Positions 1-9,619 of a stretch of DNA of 64,000 nucleotides are shown here, piece by piece. Below the pieces are notes generated by a model. The model was not told where the DNA came from. It ran no database searches and worked only from the letters and a program-made list of their open reading frames with translations. Origin of the DNA: JACVRW01 sp963765135 (GTDB lineage: Bacteria; Actinomycetota; Thermoleophilia; Solirubrobacterales; Thermoleophilaceae); the NCBI GenBank assembly GCA_963765135.1, contig CAVXUX010000001.1:1-64000 (forward strand), written 5' to 3'. A program made the position numbers and the translations under genes. Each line of letters starts with the position of its first letter. Position 1 is the first letter of the stretch.

Positions 1-711
1 AAGGACGAGCGCTCGCTGAAGATGCGCTTCCACACTCAGACCGGCGGCGTCACGCTGGCCGCCCAGCAGCCCGAGAACAACATCGTGCGGGTGGCGCTGC
101 AGGGCTTCGCCGCGGTCTGCGGCGGCACCCAGTCGCTGCATACGAACGGCTTCGACGAGGCGCTGGCGCTGCCGAGCGAGCGCGCCGCGCGCATCGCCCT
201 GCGCACCCAGCAGATCCTCGCCCACGAGACCGGCGCCACGGACACGGCCGACCCGTTCGCCGGGTCCTTCTTCGTCGAGGCGCTCACCGACGAGATCGAG
301 GAGGCGGCCCAGGCGCTGATCGACAAGGTCGACGAGCTGGGCGGCTCGGTCCAGTGCATCCCGTTCATCCGGGCCGAGGTCGAGGAGTCCGCCTGGGGCT
401 ACGAGGAGCGCTACAAGCAGAAGCAGGACGTCGTCGTCGGGGTCAACGAGTACGTGACCGACACGATCGACGAGGTGGAGATCCTGCGTGTGGACCCGGA
501 GTCCGAGCGCCAGCAGCTCGAGCGCCTCGAGGCGTTCAAGGCCGACCGCGACCATGAGGCGGTGAAGGCTCGGCTCGAGGAGCTGCGGGCCGCCTGTGGC
601 GGCCGCGAGAACCTGCTCGTGCCGATGCGCGCGGCGCTCAAGGAGCGCGCCAGCCTGGGCGAGGTCTGCGGCGTAATGCGCGACGAGTACGGGGAGTACT
701 CCGAAGCTTGA
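1..711 (+). CDS. Methylmalonyl-CoA mutase large subunit, C-terminal part (5' end outside window)
   Basis: The frame is open from base 1 and ends with TGA at 709-711. It encodes the end of the TIM-barrel catalytic domain of an acyl-CoA mutase, including the stretch TQTGGVTLAAQQPENNIVR and a later SLHTNGFDEALALPSERAAR segment that is conserved in methylmalonyl-CoA and related mutases. The protein stops about 70 residues after the barrel with no B12-binding domain, so this is the large subunit of a split mutase whose small cobalamin-binding subunit must be elsewhere. The enzyme interconverts methylmalonyl-CoA and succinyl-CoA, which fits the propionyl-CoA carboxylase and sucCD genes in this window. 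Isobutyryl-CoA or ethylmalonyl-CoA mutase remain possible because the specificity residues are not resolved here. Confidence 0.88.
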   Translation, partial: KDERSLKMRFHTQTGGVTLAAQQPENNIVRVALQGFAAVCGGTQSLHTNGFDEALALPSERAARIALRTQQILAHETGATDTADPFAGSFFVEALTDEIEEAAQALIDKVDELGGSVQCIPFIRAEVEESAWGYEERYKQKQDVVVGVNEYVTDTIDEVEILRVDPESERQQLERLEAFKADRDHEAVKARLEELRAACGGRENLLVPMRAALKERASLGEVCGVMRDEYGEYSEA

Positions 712-719
712 GCCCGACC

Positions 720-748
720 TTGAATTGGGTATGGCATCGGCGTAGGGT
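720..748 (+). promoter_or_regulatory. Predicted promoter of the ABC exporter genes
   Basis: TTGAAT at 720-725 and TAGGGT at 743-748 are separated by 17 bases, a good housekeeping-sigma promoter for a high-GC actinobacterium. It would give a leader of about 130 nt before the ATG at 889, which has an AAGGAGG ribosome site just upstream. Confidence 0.5.
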
Positions 749-820
749 CGGTTTCTCAAGGCTGATCCGCCGCTACCGCTCGCGCCCGACCCCTGCGCGG
801 ATGACCCTTAGCGACTGACG

Positions 821-846
821 GCTTCCGCGAACGGCCCGGCGGAAGC
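821..846. repeat. 8-bp inverted repeat in the leader of the ABC exporter
   Basis: GCTTCCGC (821-828) and GCGGAAGC (839-846) form a perfect stem with a 10-base loop, between the predicted promoter and the ribosome site at about 878. It could be an operator or an RNA hairpin; there is no T-run, so it is not an obvious terminator. Confidence 0.4.
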
Positions 847-888
847 TCCATAGCGAGTCTCCGCCGTGCCTCAGCAAGGAGGCAACAG

Positions 889-1655
889 ATGGCGATTGCA
901 ACCGCGCCCGAGGCGGCCGAGGTTGTCCCCAGCACGGTCCTGGCCGCTACGGACCTGACACGTCAGTACGGCGAAGGCGACTCGGCGGTCCACGCGCTGC
1001 GCGGCGTCTCGCTCGAGATCCCGCACGGCCAGTTCGCGGCCGTGATGGGCCCGTCGGGTTCGGCAAGTCGACGCTGATGCACATCCTCGCCGGGCTCGAC
1101 ATCCCAACGTCCGGCGAGGTGTGGGTCGGCGACGAGGAGATCACCGACATGGACGACGACGAGCTCACGCTCCTGCGTCGTCGCAGCATCGGCTTCATCT
1201 TCCAGTTCTTCAATCTGCTGCCGATGCTGACGGCGCAGCAGAACGTGGTGCTGCCGCTGTCGATCGCCGGCGAGGACGTCGACGCAGAATGGGTCGACGA
1301 GGTGATGGAGAAGGTCGGCCTGTCCGACCGCCGCACGCACCGTCCGTCCGAGATGTCTGGCGGCCAACAGCAGCGCGTGGCGATCGCCCGCGCGCTCGTC
1401 TCGCGCCCGACGATCCTGTTCGCCGACGAGCCCACCGGCAACCTCGACTCGACGATGAGCGAGGAGATCCTCCAGGCCCTGCGCGACTCGGTCGACAGCT
1501 ACGGCCAGACGACGATGATGGTCACCCACGAGGCGAGCGCGGCCGCCGTCGCGGATCGGATCGTCTTCCTGGCCGACGGCGAGACCGTCGAGGACGAATA
1601 CGGACTCGACGAGCACGCAGTGCTGGGCACGATGGAGAGGCTGGCCCACCGATGA
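889..1655 (+). CDS. ABC transporter ATP-binding protein, MacB/LolD type (frameshift in Walker A)
   Basis: ATP-binding subunit of about 255 residues that would drive the FtsX-type permease encoded next. Visible parts are the Walker A region (about residues 53-61), the Q-loop in IGFIFQFFNLLP, the signature MSGGQQQRVAIARAL, Walker B ILFADEPTGNLD and the switch VTHE. The reading frame is broken at about 1058: the text GGTTCGGCAAGTCG lacks one G that would give GSGKST, and the protein continues in the other frame from 1077. A loss in a G run at an invariant motif is best read as a sequence error. The ATG at 889 follows AAGGAGG by 7 bases. The stop overlaps the permease start (ATGA). Confidence 0.85.
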
Positions 1656-4220
1656 CCACCGCGACGCTCCAGGGCCTGCTCGGCCGCAAGCTGCGCACGG
1701 CGCTGACCGCGCTGTCGATCGTCCTCGGCGTCGCGATGGTGAGCGGGACCTTCGTCCTGACGGACACGATGAAGAAGGCCTTCGACGACCTGTTCGCGGG
1801 CACGTACAAGGACACCGGCGCCGTGATCTCCGGCAAGGAGATCGTCAAGGGGGCGGCCAAGTCGACGGTGCCCGAGTCGCTGCAGGCGAAGGTCGCGGCG
1901 CTCCCGGACGTGAAGAGCGCCTCCGGCGCCATCTTCGACATCAGCGGCACCAGCGACTTCGTGAAGCTGATCGGCCGCAACGGCAAGCAGCTCGGCAGCA
2001 CCCAGCAGCCGAACTTCGGCTGGGGCTTCGAGCCGGGTCAGAAAGCGAACCCCACGACGCTGAAGGCCGGCAAGTGGGCGGTTGGCCCGAGCCAGGTCGT
2101 GATCGACGCCGGTACGCGCCAACAAGAAGAACTACAAGATCGGCGACGAGATCGGCGTGGCCGGCGAGGGACCGCAGCGGAGCATGACGGTCTCCGGGAT
2201 CGCCAAGTTCGGGTCGGTCGACTCGATCGGCGGCGCGACGTTCGCCATCTTCGACGTGCCCACAGCCCAGAAGCTGGTCGACAAGGAGGGCCAGTTCGAC
2301 GTCATCTACCTGACGCCGAAGCCGGGCGTCTCGGAAGCGCAGGTCGTCGACCAGGCCAAGCCGCTGCTGCCGGCGTCGGCCCAGATCGAGACCGGCGACG
2401 CGGCGGGCAAGGCCGCGGCCAAGGACACCAACGACGGGCTGAAGTTCTTCCAGTACTTCCTGCTCGCGTTCGCGGGGATCGCGCTGATCGTCGGTTCGTT
2501 CGTCATCTTCAACACGCTGTCCATGACGGTCGCGCAGCGCGTGCGCGAGCTGGCGACCCTGCGCACGCTGGGCGCGTCGCGCAAGCAGGTGTTCCGCTCG
2601 GTGCTGCTCGAGGGCTTCGTCACCGGGCTGGTGGCCGCGATCATCGGCCTGCTGTGCGGCCTGCTGATCGCCAAGGGCCTGAACGCGATGTTCAAGGCGC
2701 TCGGGGTCGACCTGCCCAGCACGGGCACGGTGTTCAGCCTGAAGACCGTGATCGTCTCGCTGCTCCTCGGCGTGGGCATCACGGTGCTCGCAACGATCTC
2801 GCCGGCGCGGCGGGCCACCCGCGTGCCGCCGATCGCGGCGGTGCGCGAGGGCGCGACGCTGCCGCAGTCGCGGCTCGCGAAGAGCCGTACCGCCGCGCCG
2901 ATCGTGCTGGCCATAGCGGCCGTCATGCTGGCCGCCGGGCTGTTCGCCGACCTGCCCACCATGGCGGTCGTGGTGCTGGACGGAGTGGGATGCCTACTGC
3001 TGTTCATCGGCGTCGGCATGATCGCGTCGCGCCTGGTGCGGCCGCTCGCGGCCGCCGTCGGAGCACCCGGCGAACGCTTCGGCGGAGTGGCTGGTGCGCT
3101 CGCCAAGGACAACGCCACGCGCAACCCCGCTCGCACGGCCCGCACGGCGGGCGCGCTGATGATCGGGCTCGCGCTGGTCACGCTCGTCGCGACGTTGGGG
3201 GCGAGCCTCAAGGGCACCACCAAGGACGCGCTGAAGGACCAGGTGCGCGCCGACTACGTCGTGACCGCCAAGAACGGCTACGACACGTTCACCTCCAGCG
3301 CCGGGAACGCGCTGGCGAACGCCCCTGGAGTGGCCGCCGCCTCGGCGGTGCGCAACGACAAGGCGAGCAGCTTCGGCACGGACGTCGACGTGACGGGAGT
3401 CGACCCGTCCACGATCGGCAACGTCTACGACTTCCGGTGGACGAAGGGCTCGGACAACGTGCTGCTGTCGCTCGGCTTCGACGGGGCGATCGTCAGGAAC
3501 CAGTTCGCGGACGACAACAACCTGGAGGTCGGCGACAAGTTCTCGATGCAGACGCCGCAGGGCACGAAGGTCCCGCTCGTCGTGAGGGGGATCTACGACC
3601 CGCCCGCGGAGCAGCTGGATGCGCTGCTGGGCTCGGTGACGCTGGCACAGCGTGCCTTCGACACGCATTTCCCGCGCCCGAAGGACCTGTTCGTCTTCGT
3701 CGACACCGACGACGGCATCACGTCGCAGGCAACGGCGGCGCTCAACAAGACGCTCGACCCGTATCCCGATGCGGTGGTGCGCACCAACAGCGCCTGGATC
3801 ACCGAGCGGGCCGGCAGCATCGACATGATCCTGAACGTCTTCTACGTGCTGCTCGCGCTGTCGATCATCGTGAGCCTGTTCGGGATGGTCAACGCCCTTG
3901 CGTTGTCGGTGTTCGAGCGCACCCGTGAGCTCGGCATGCTGCGGGCGATCGGGCTGACGCGTCGCCAGACGCGTCGGATGATTCGCTACGAAAGCGTGAT
4001 CATCGCCCTGATCGGGGCGGCGCTCGGGTTGCCGCTCGGGATGCTGCTCGCGGCGGTCATCACCAAGGCGCTCGACAGCATGGACGTCACGTTCTCGGCC
4101 CCGATCGTCGCCGTGGTCGTGTTCGCGATCGTGGCGACGCTGGCGGGCATGCTGGCGGCGATCCTGCCCGCGCGGCGGGCGTCGAGGCTGAACGTGCTGA
4201 AGGCGCTGCAGTACGAGTAG
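1652..4220 (+). CDS. ABC transporter permease, FtsX/MacB family (one frameshift)
   Basis: Large permease of about 855 residues, start ATG overlapping the ATPase stop by 4 bases. It has an N-terminal membrane segment (RTALTALSIVLGVAMVSGTFVLT), a periplasm-side MacB_PCD-like region, and two FtsX domains, each with three helices; the second ends with ILPARRASRLNVLKALQYE, a typical FtsX tail. Such proteins export lipids, lipoproteins or peptides, or act by mechanotransmission. The frame changes at about 2113-2116 (GGTACGCGCC read as one extra C), between residues VVIDAGT and ANKKNYKIGDEI. Together with the ATPase it forms a two-gene exporter; the substrate is not indicated. Confidence 0.85.
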
Positions 4221-5504
4221 ATGGTCACGCGAAGCGCAGCCGCCGGCCGCAGGGAACACCCCTGTGGCCGGCGCGAGCGCGCGACCGTGCTGCTCGCGAC
4301 CGGCCTGATCGCCCTGCACATCGTGGACGACTCGTTCCTCGAGCCCCAACCGGGGACCTCGGCGACCGATCACCTGGCGGGCGGCTTGGTTCCGCTTGCG
4401 GTCCTGGGCATGGCGGCCGTCGCGTACCCGCGGCTGCGCGCGGGGTGGCGCGCGGTGGTGGCGCTCCTGCTCGGCGTGTTCGGACTGGGGACAGCCTCCG
4501 AGGCGTGGTACTACACCCGCGAGGTCGGCGCCTCGGGTGATGACTACACGGGGCTCCTGGCCATCCCGGCCGGGCTGATGCTGCTGGCGGTGGGCGTCGT
4601 GACGCTGTGGCGGTCCAGGCGACTGGACGAGCGGATGCCGCGCCGCTACGGGCGGCGGGCCCTGCTCGTCCTCGCGGGTCTGTTCGTCGGCGTGGTGGTC
4701 GTCTTCCCGCTCGTCAGCTCCTACGGGCAGACGCATATCGGCCGCGCGGTCGTGCCCGAGCCGGAGCTGGGCGCCCCGTCGAGGACGTCTCGTTCACGAC
4801 CGACGACGGGCTCGAGCTCCAGGGCTGGTACGTGCCGTCGCGCAACCGCGCCGCCGTGATCGCGTTCCCGGGACGCAAGGGGCCCCAGCAGCAGGCCAGG
4901 ATGCTCATCCGCCACGGCTACGGGGTGCTGCTGTTCGACCGCCGCGGCGAGGGCGAGAGCGAGGGCGATCCGAACGCGCTGGGCTGGAACGGCGACCGGG
5001 ACATCAAGGCCGCGATCGCCTTTCTGCGCCAGCGGCCCGACGTCGACCCCGAGCGCATCGGCGGGATGGGGCTCTCCGTCGGCGGCGAGCTGATGCTCGA
5101 GACGGCGGCCGAGACGGACGCGCTCAAGGCGGTCATGTCCGACGGGGCCGGGATCCGGTCTGTGCGCGAGGCCAGCGTGGCGTCCTGGTCGAACAAGGTG
5201 CTCGCGGTGCCCGTCTGGGGTGGGATCACCGTCGCAACGGCTGTGTTCTCCGACGACGCGCCGCCGCCGAACCTGAACGACATCGTCGAGCGCATCGCCC
5301 CGCGCCCTGTCTTCTTCGTCTACGCCGAGCGCGGTCAGGGCGGCGAGGACCTCTGCCAGGACTTCTACGAGTCGGCGAGCGAGCCGAAGTTCGTCTGGGA
5401 GGTGCCGGGCGCCGAGCCACATCGGCGGGGCCGAGCTCCGGCCGCGCGAGTACGAGCGGCGGATGACCGGCTTCTTCGACGCCGCCCTGCTGGGAGGCTC
5501 CTAG
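4221..5504 (+). CDS. Membrane-anchored alpha/beta hydrolase (two frameshifts)
   Basis: The ATG directly abuts the permease stop. The first ~180 residues carry about five hydrophobic helices; from about residue 190 an alpha/beta hydrolase follows: TTDDGLELQGWYVP, GVLLFDRRGEGESEGDP, and the nucleophile elbow GGMGLSVGGELML (GLSVGG). The frame shifts at about 4775 and at about 5418 (GAGCCACATC, one extra C), after which the frame ends with TAG at 5502-5504. A DUF-type N-terminal membrane domain joined to a hydrolase of the Abhydrolase_1/DUF1749-like group is seen in actinobacteria; the substrate is unknown. Close spacing suggests co-transcription with the ABC exporter. Confidence 0.7.
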
Positions 5505-5610
5505 GCCGGAGCGGGCGTCCGGCGCCCGCGGCTCAGCGGCACCAAGGCGCGGCGGCTGGAGCGACGCGCTGACGCGGAGGACGCGAGCACGAGCCGTCCG
5601 CGAACCGTCA

Positions 5611-5616
5611 TAGATT
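5611..5616 (+). promoter_or_regulatory. Leaderless -10 hexamer before the DUF2269-like gene
   Basis: TAGATT at 5611-5616 lies 7 nt before the GTG at 5624, with no Shine-Dalgarno sequence. The spacing supports GTG 5624 over the in-frame TTG at 5615. Confidence 0.45.
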
Positions 5617-5623
5617 GCCCGGC

Positions 5624-6007
5624 GTGAGCCGGTACGACTGGCTGCTCTTCCTGCACATGATCGGCGCCTTTGCGGCGGTCGGCTCGGTCGTGGTCTTCTC
5701 GGTGCTGCTGCTGGCCGGCGATCGCGTCGCGGGTCAGCAGCTCACCTTCCTCGGCCGCCGGCTTTGGGACGTCGGCGGCCTGCTGACGCTCGTGTTCGGC
5801 GTGTGGCTGGCGCTCGACGACTACAGCATCGTCGACGGGTGGATCCTGGCCGCGCTGGTGCTGTGGGCGATCGCGGCCGGGACGGGCATCCGCCTCGGCG
5901 AGGCCTACAGCGCCGGAACGGGCGAGCGCGCGCGGCCGCTCTACGCCGTGATGACGATCGCCGTGCTCGCTCTGCTCGTCGTGATGATCTACAAGCCCGG
6001 CGCATGA
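5624..6007 (+). CDS. Small integral membrane protein, DUF2269-like
   Basis: About 127 residues with four predicted membrane helices: YDWLLFLHMIGAFAAVGSV, a second around WDVGGLLTLVFGVWLAL, a third at WILAALVLWAIAAGTGI and a C-terminal helix. The N-terminal WLLFLHMIGAFxAVG pattern is typical of DUF2269 and similar small four-helix proteins. I see no catalytic residues. Its stop overlaps the start of the next gene by ATGA, and the next product is a related four-helix protein, so the pair probably acts together as a membrane complex of unknown role. An in-frame TTG at 5615 is an alternative start. Confidence 0.6.
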   Translation: MSRYDWLLFLHMIGAFAAVGSVVVFSVLLLAGDRVAGQQLTFLGRRLWDVGGLLTLVFGVWLALDDYSIVDGWILAALVLWAIAAGTGIRLGEAYSAGTGERARPLYAVMTIAVLALLVVMIYKPGA

Positions 6008-6463
6008 GCATCGCCGCGGTCCGCCCAGACTCCTGGAACTTCCCGCTGCTGCTGCACGTGCTGGGCGCGATGGTGCTGGTGGCGCTGCTTGCGGTAGCCG
6101 CGGTCGTGCTCAGCGCCGCCCTGCGCTCGGACGACCGCGCCGCAGCGCTGCGGCTCGCCTTCCGCACCCTGCTGATCGGCGCGATCCCCAGCTACCTGGT
6201 GATGCGCGTGAGCGCCGAGTGGGTGGCCTCGAAGGAGAACCTCGAGGACGCCGACTTCGCCTGGATCAACATCGGCTACTCGGTCGCGGACGGCGGGCTG
6301 CTGCTGTTGATCGTGATGACCGTGCTGACCGGGATCGCCTCGCGGCGCGCGAAGCGCGGCGACACGCCCAGCGGTCTGGTGCGCTGGGCCAACGGGCTGA
6401 CGCTGCTCCTGATCGTCGCCTACGCGGTCGCGCTCTGGGCGATGGCGAGCCAAGCCGACCTAG
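6004..6463 (+). CDS. Second small integral membrane protein, paralogue of the preceding one (frameshift near the end)
   Basis: About 152 residues with four hydrophobic helices, again opening with FPLLLHVLGAMVLVALLAV, so it is related to the preceding gene. As written the frame runs on into the opposite-strand gene. If one C is removed from AGCCAAGCC (about 6450) the product ends ...AMASKPT and stops with TAG at 6461-6463, a typical tail for this family. That stop overlaps the stop of the convergent gene in the palindrome CTAG. The ATG overlaps the upstream stop (ATGA). Function unknown. Confidence 0.55.
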
Positions 6464-8183
6464 CTACAGGGAGCCCGCTCGACGTCCCCGTTGCCGGGCT
6501 CGACCCAGATCGGGCTCGAGACCGTCTCCACCAGCGAGCCGTTCATGAGCTGGAGGCGCCAGTGCCCCACGCCGCCCTGGATGAACTTGTAGGTGAAGTC
6601 GTCGCTCGTCACGGGCACGGTCAGGATCGTCTTGCCGTTCGCGACAACCAGCAGCTGCCGGCCGTTGCCGCCGCGCACCCGGGCCGTGAAGCCGGCGCCC
6701 GGGGCCTTGACGACATCGCCGACGATCGCGGTCTTCCACCACCCGCGCTGCGCGAAGGGGTGGGCCTCGAAGCTGAGGTCGGGCGCGATCGCGCCGGAGA
6801 CCTTCACGTAGGTGTGGCGGCGCTTGATCCCGCACCGGATCCCGCGCTCGGACAGCTTGTTGGCGTAGACCACGGTCCGCGCCTCCCCGACCGGGGCGTC
6901 GAGCGGCCCGGTGCCGCTGCCCGCGTCGTGTGAGTCGCTCGAGCCCACCGCGGCGATCTTGCGGCCCTGGCCGAGGTGGCGCTCCCACTCGTCGATGGCA
7001 GTGAGGGTGAACGGGTTCTGGCGTCCCCGCGATGTCGGCGGGGCCGGTGGCGATCTCGTAGGCGTCGACCTTGCTGAAGTCGGTCTCCTCGTCGGAGTAC
7101 TCCCAGAAGCAGCCGCGACAGAGCGCCGCGGCCGCTGGGCTCACCGGCGGGAAGATCGTCGGGTGGTTGATCTGGGTCCAGCCGCCGGCGGCGTGGACCT
7201 CGTCGAACAGGTCGCGCGGGTCGCGCGTGCCGCGGACCAGCTGGAGCGTCCCGTCGGGGCGGCGCTCGAAGATCGGGCCCTCGCGGTAGTCCACGAACTT
7301 GGCGCTGCCGTGGTTGTTGGTGTGGCCGCGGTAGGTGATCACCTCCGCGCTGCGCACGATCAGCTTGCCGGGGTGCTGGCCCTGGTAGCGGCCGATCTCA
7401 CCCCAGGCGCTGCCGCCGACGTAGTCCGACAGCGTGATGAAGTCCAGCCCGGCGCCGCCCTGGGTCGTCGGCGTGAAGGCGTAGTCGAACGTCTCGGTCA
7501 TCGTCGCGTCGCCGTAGCCCGAGTGCTCGGCGTGGACGTGGAAGTCGCCCTCGTACCAGCCCGCCGTGGGAATCGCCGCGGTCTTGTCGTACCGCGCGGG
7601 CTGGTACGGCTCGTCGGCGAAGGCGGGGTCGTCGGCGAACTCGATCTCCACGCGCCAGCCGACCTTCCCGTCGGCGTCGCCCTCCGACTGCGGGATCACG
7701 GCCGCCACGCCGAGCTCGGCTGCCCACAGCCCGGCGCGGATCCGCCCGGGCAGGAAGGCGCGCGTGGTCTTGCCGGGCGGCTCGATGCGCGGGGTTGGCG
7801 GTGTACTGGGCCTCGGTCGAGAAGCCCTCCGCGGAGATCGTGACGTCGCGGTGGCTCGAGCCGCCCCACCCGCGGAACTCGCGCGGGCCCCAGGTGCCCG
7901 TGGTGCCGGCTCGGCGCGGCTCGTACAGCCCGAGGTCGAGCGTGTGGCGGCTGCTGCCCGACTCGGGCAGGTCCCAGCAGTACTTCACGCGAATCGCGGT
8001 GGTGCCGCTCGGGACCTCGAACGGGACCATCACGTAGCTCTTGTTGAAGCGGGTGTCGAACTCGCCCGTGACCACCTGGTCGGGCGCGATCGCCCGCCCC
8101 GTGCACGGCGTCGTCAGAGGCGCCGCCTGCGCGGATCCCGCGAGCGCGAGAACGGCGACAACCAGGGCGGCGGCACGAAGCAC
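6460..8183 (-). CDS. Secreted PHP-domain metallohydrolase, CehA/McbA family (two frameshifts)
   Basis: About 573 residues starting with a Sec signal peptide (LRAAALVVAVLALAGSAQA). A beta-rich N-terminal part is followed by the PHP domain: WYEGDFHVHAEHSGYGDA gives the first metal-binding HxH, DFITLSDYVGG the next conserved segment, then ITYRGHTNNHG, WTQINHPTIFPP and AAVGSSDSHDAG with the final SDSH. This matches the CehA/McbA-like phosphoesterase group of the PHP superfamily, first known from carbaryl hydrolase; here it is probably a phosphodiesterase of unknown substrate. Frames shift at about 7793 and 7026, each by one base in a C or G run. It starts with GTG at 8183, six nt downstream of a TAGGAT hexamer, so a leaderless transcript is likely. 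Confidence 0.75.
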
Positions 8184-8189
8184 GGGGCG

Positions 8190-8195
8190 ATCCTA
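8190..8195 (-). promoter_or_regulatory. Leaderless -10 hexamer for the PHP-domain gene
   Basis: On the minus strand TAGGAT (complement of 8190-8195) is followed after 6 nt by the GTG start at 8183. It overlaps the stop region of the upstream methyltransferase gene, so the PHP gene can be transcribed on its own. Confidence 0.4.
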
Positions 8196-8921
8196 TTCCG
8201 CGGCGCGCGGCCGATGCGCCAGGAACGTGAACTGTCCGCTCAGGGTGAGCTTGGCCGTGTTGACCGTGCGGTGGTCCCAGCCCGTTGCCCGCGCGAGCAG
8301 CGAGATCGCGCGGTAGGGCGGCGACTCGCGCGCCCACCACCGATGGAAGTAGCGGGGCGTGCCGAGCGCGCGCCAGGCGACCAGCGTGAAGGCGTCGATC
8401 ACCGGGCGCACCTCGATCAGCTCGAGGCCCGCCTCCTCGAGCAGCAGCATCAGCCCATACGGCGTGTAGTTCCAGACGCTGCGCGAGTGGAACGCCTCGA
8501 GGTGCGAGGTCGAGCCGGCCAGCCACCCGCCCGGCGCCAACACACGCGCGACCTCGGCGAGCAGGGGCTCGGGGTGGCGGACGTGCTCCAGCACCTGCTT
8601 GCAGTAGACGAGGTCGAAGCTCCGGTCGGCGAACGGGAGACGCTGGCCGTCGAAGGTGACGAAGTCGGCGTCGGTGCGGGTGCGCTCGGCGACCTCGGGC
8701 GACTGCTCGATGTCGGCCCCGGTCCACCGCACGTGCGGCTCGAGCGAGCGGAACAGGTCCACCGAGTCGCCGGCCCCGCAGCCCAGGTCGAGCACGCGCG
8801 GCGCCGGCGGGCGATCCGGGCGGGCCAGGTAGCGGCCGGCGTAGGAGTCCGCCAGCACGCTGCGGCTGTGATCCGCCGGGATTCGGCTTCCCAGCAGGTC
8901 TGCGAGGTCGGCGCCGAGCAT
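8193..8921 (-). CDS. Class I SAM-dependent methyltransferase
   Basis: 242 residues. Motif I RVLDLGCGAGDSVDLF sits near residue 42, the acidic strand end GADIEQSPE near 70, and motif RSFDLVYCKQVLEHV near 105, so this is a Methyltransf_11/23 type Rossmann methyltransferase. The C-terminal half (ALGTPRYFHRWWARESPPYRAISLLARATG) is typical of methyltransferases that act on polysaccharide or lipid-linked sugars, but the acceptor cannot be read from sequence. It lies just upstream of the PHP gene on the same strand with about 9 bases between them. Confidence 0.8.
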   Translation of the reverse strand: MLGADLADLLGSRIPADHSRSVLADSYAGRYLARPDRPPAPRVLDLGCGAGDSVDLFRSLEPHVRWTGADIEQSPEVAERTRTDADFVTFDGQRLPFADRSFDLVYCKQVLEHVRHPEPLLAEVARVLAPGGWLAGSTSHLEAFHSRSVWNYTPYGLMLLLEEAGLELIEVRPVIDAFTLVAWRALGTPRYFHRWWARESPPYRAISLLARATGWDHRTVNTAKLTLSGQFTFLAHRPRAAE

Positions 8922-8974
8922 TGCAAGACATCTTTCACGAAGGACTCGGCGAGGCCTGCTCGAACGCTGAGGCG

Positions 8975-9583
8975 ATGCAGGACTTAAGCGTGAAGCGCAC
9001 GTTGGTCAAGTCGCCTCCCGAGCTCTGGAGCGAGCTCAGCGAGGTCGAGCGGCTGGCGCGCCACCTCGGAGCGTTCGGCGAGATCAAGATCACGAGGCTG
9101 GAGCCCGAGCGCACGGTCGCCTGGGAGGGCGAGGGTGCCAGCGGCACCGTGTCGATCGAGCCCTCCGGATGGGGGACCAAGGTGGTGCTGACGGCCACCA
9201 TCGAAGGCGAGGAGCCGGCGCCGGAGCCCGTTCCAGAGCCGGAGCCCGAGCCCGTCACCGAGGGGGTCCCGGAAGAAAGTCAACCCATGGTTGACCAAGT
9301 TCCGGAACCCCCCGTGCGCAAGCGCGGATGGCTCGCTCGCGTGTTCGGCTGGGAGCGCCCCGCACCGGCCGGCGAGCAGCCCGTGTGGGTGGCCGGAGCG
9401 GTCGCGACTGAGCCGGAGCCGCAGGAGCCCCCTGCCCTGGTTGCCGAAGAGCCCGAAGAGCCGCCCGCGGAACCGGAGCCCGAGGACGACGGCAAGCTCA
9501 ACCGCGACGGCGCCCAAGCCGCGCTGGAGAGCGCCCTGGAGGCCCTTGGATCCGCGCATCACCGGCCGTTCTCGCGCGGCTAG
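8975..9583 (+). CDS. SRPBCC/START-like protein with a Pro/Glu-rich tail
   Basis: About 202 residues. The first ~75 residues (LVKSPPELWSELSEVERLARHLGAFGEIKITRLEP, then VAWEGEGASGTVSIEPSGWGTKVVLT) have the strand pattern of a polyketide-cyclase/START-like fold. Residues 80-110 and 150-175 are low-complexity Pro-Glu repeats, and between them is a short basic stretch VRKRGWLARVFGWERP that could sit on the membrane surface. No catalytic motif is visible. An in-frame GTG at 8990 is an alternative start. The opposite-strand methyltransferase begins 54 bases upstream, so the two are divergent. Function unknown. Confidence 0.6.
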   Translation: MQDLSVKRTLVKSPPELWSELSEVERLARHLGAFGEIKITRLEPERTVAWEGEGASGTVSIEPSGWGTKVVLTATIEGEEPAPEPVPEPEPEPVTEGVPEESQPMVDQVPEPPVRKRGWLARVFGWERPAPAGEQPVWVAGAVATEPEPQEPPALVAEEPEEPPAEPEPEDDGKLNRDGAQAALESALEALGSAHHRPFSRG

Positions 9584-9619
9584 CTCGCAAGCAGCACCGA
9601 CCCGTGCTCCACTAGACAG

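Noticed and set aside
9240..9300. Pro-Glu repeats in the SRPBCC-like gene as a separate tandem-repeat element.
   Set aside because: The repeats are codon-phased inside the frame and simply encode a low-complexity linker.
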